The translations under genes were made by a program, and so were the position numbers. A stretch of DNA of 33,965 nucleotides from positions 1 to 33,965 of the forward strand of contig CAYUZY010000006.1 in the NCBI GenBank assembly GCA_964448645.1, written 5' to 3'. Under the pieces are notes generated by a model. It was given only the letters and a program-made list of their open reading frames with translations, was not told the origin of the DNA and did no database searches. The stretch is from GCA-2719315 sp964448645. Lineage in GTDB: Bacteria > Bacteroidota > Bacteroidia > Flavobacteriales > Flavobacteriaceae. Shown piece by piece: positions 33,845 to 33,965 of the stretch (its first letter is position 1; each line of letters begins with the position of its first letter).

Positions 33845-33965
33845 ATGACTGAAGGCAATTTTGTTGATTATGTAAAAATAAATGTGTCTTCTGGTAATGG
33901 AGGAAGTGGATCAACTCATTTACATAGAGAAAAATTTATTTCAAAAGGTGGTCCTGATGGTGGTG
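33845..33965 (+). CDS. obgE: GTPase ObgE/CgtA, 5' part only
   Basis: Only the first 40 codons are in the window, cut by its right end. They read MTEGNFVDYVKINVSSGNGG and then contain STHLHREKFISKGGPDGG, the glycine-rich start of the Obg fold of this ribosome-associated GTPase. The GTPase domain lies outside the window. It follows adk by 3 bases and is probably in the same operon. Confidence 0.92.
   Translation, partial: MTEGNFVDYVKINVSSGNGGSGSTHLHREKFISKGGPDGG

Overview
The window looks like a chromosomal segment of a marine member of the Bacteroidota, most likely an uncultured Flavobacteriales/Flavobacteriaceae. The evidence is a very AT-rich sequence, closely packed genes with short gaps, type IX secretion/gliding genes (gldJ, porV), the SDR-type threonine dehydrogenase of flavobacteria, a pdhA-E2 pair without E1 beta beside it, a short-type adenylate kinase followed by obgE, and several -7 boxes matching the Bacteroidota TAnnTTTG form. 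I see no rRNA, tRNA, insertion sequence, integrase or CRISPR array, and no gene-free stretch above 300 bases.

Left part (1-4.6 kb): a VWA protein and a MoxR-type AAA+ ATPase, one base apart, converge on a DUF1295 membrane enzyme and a small membrane protein. A clear intrinsic terminator at 3895-3922 closes the next block.

Accessory-looking block (3.9-11.2 kb): on the minus strand, with gaps of only 22, 53 and 47 bases, lie a Tat-type GH109-like Gfo/Idh/MocA protein, a sodium:solute symporter, a 908-residue repetitive lipoprotein ending in a cupredoxin domain with a full type 1 copper ligand set, and an unrecognised secreted protein. A lipoprotein of the 3-keto-disaccharide hydrolase (DUF1080) family is read divergently. 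Together they look like a cell-envelope system for oxidative or NAD-dependent attack on a glycoside plus uptake of the product. This is the least conventional part of the window.

Central metabolism (11.2-19 kb): divergent kbl and threonine dehydrogenase convert threonine to glycine and acetyl-CoA. A gamma-glutamylcyclotransferase-like gene follows, then an acetate operon: DUF4212 small subunit, large symporter subunit and acetyl-CoA synthetase. murF overlaps the end of acs convergently.

Secretion and pyruvate dehydrogenase (19-25 kb): gldJ (with its own terminator running into the murF start) and porV are divergent, and the porU normally found between them is not here. Pyruvate dehydrogenase E1 alpha and a double-lipoyl E2 follow, then a SprT-like metalloprotein.

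Right part (25-34 kb): a KAS III-like gene upstream of MlaE/MlaF-type lipid transporter genes, gcvP (which would degrade the glycine made by the threonine route), an exported rhodanese, purE-purK, and divergently adk with the first 121 bases of obgE.
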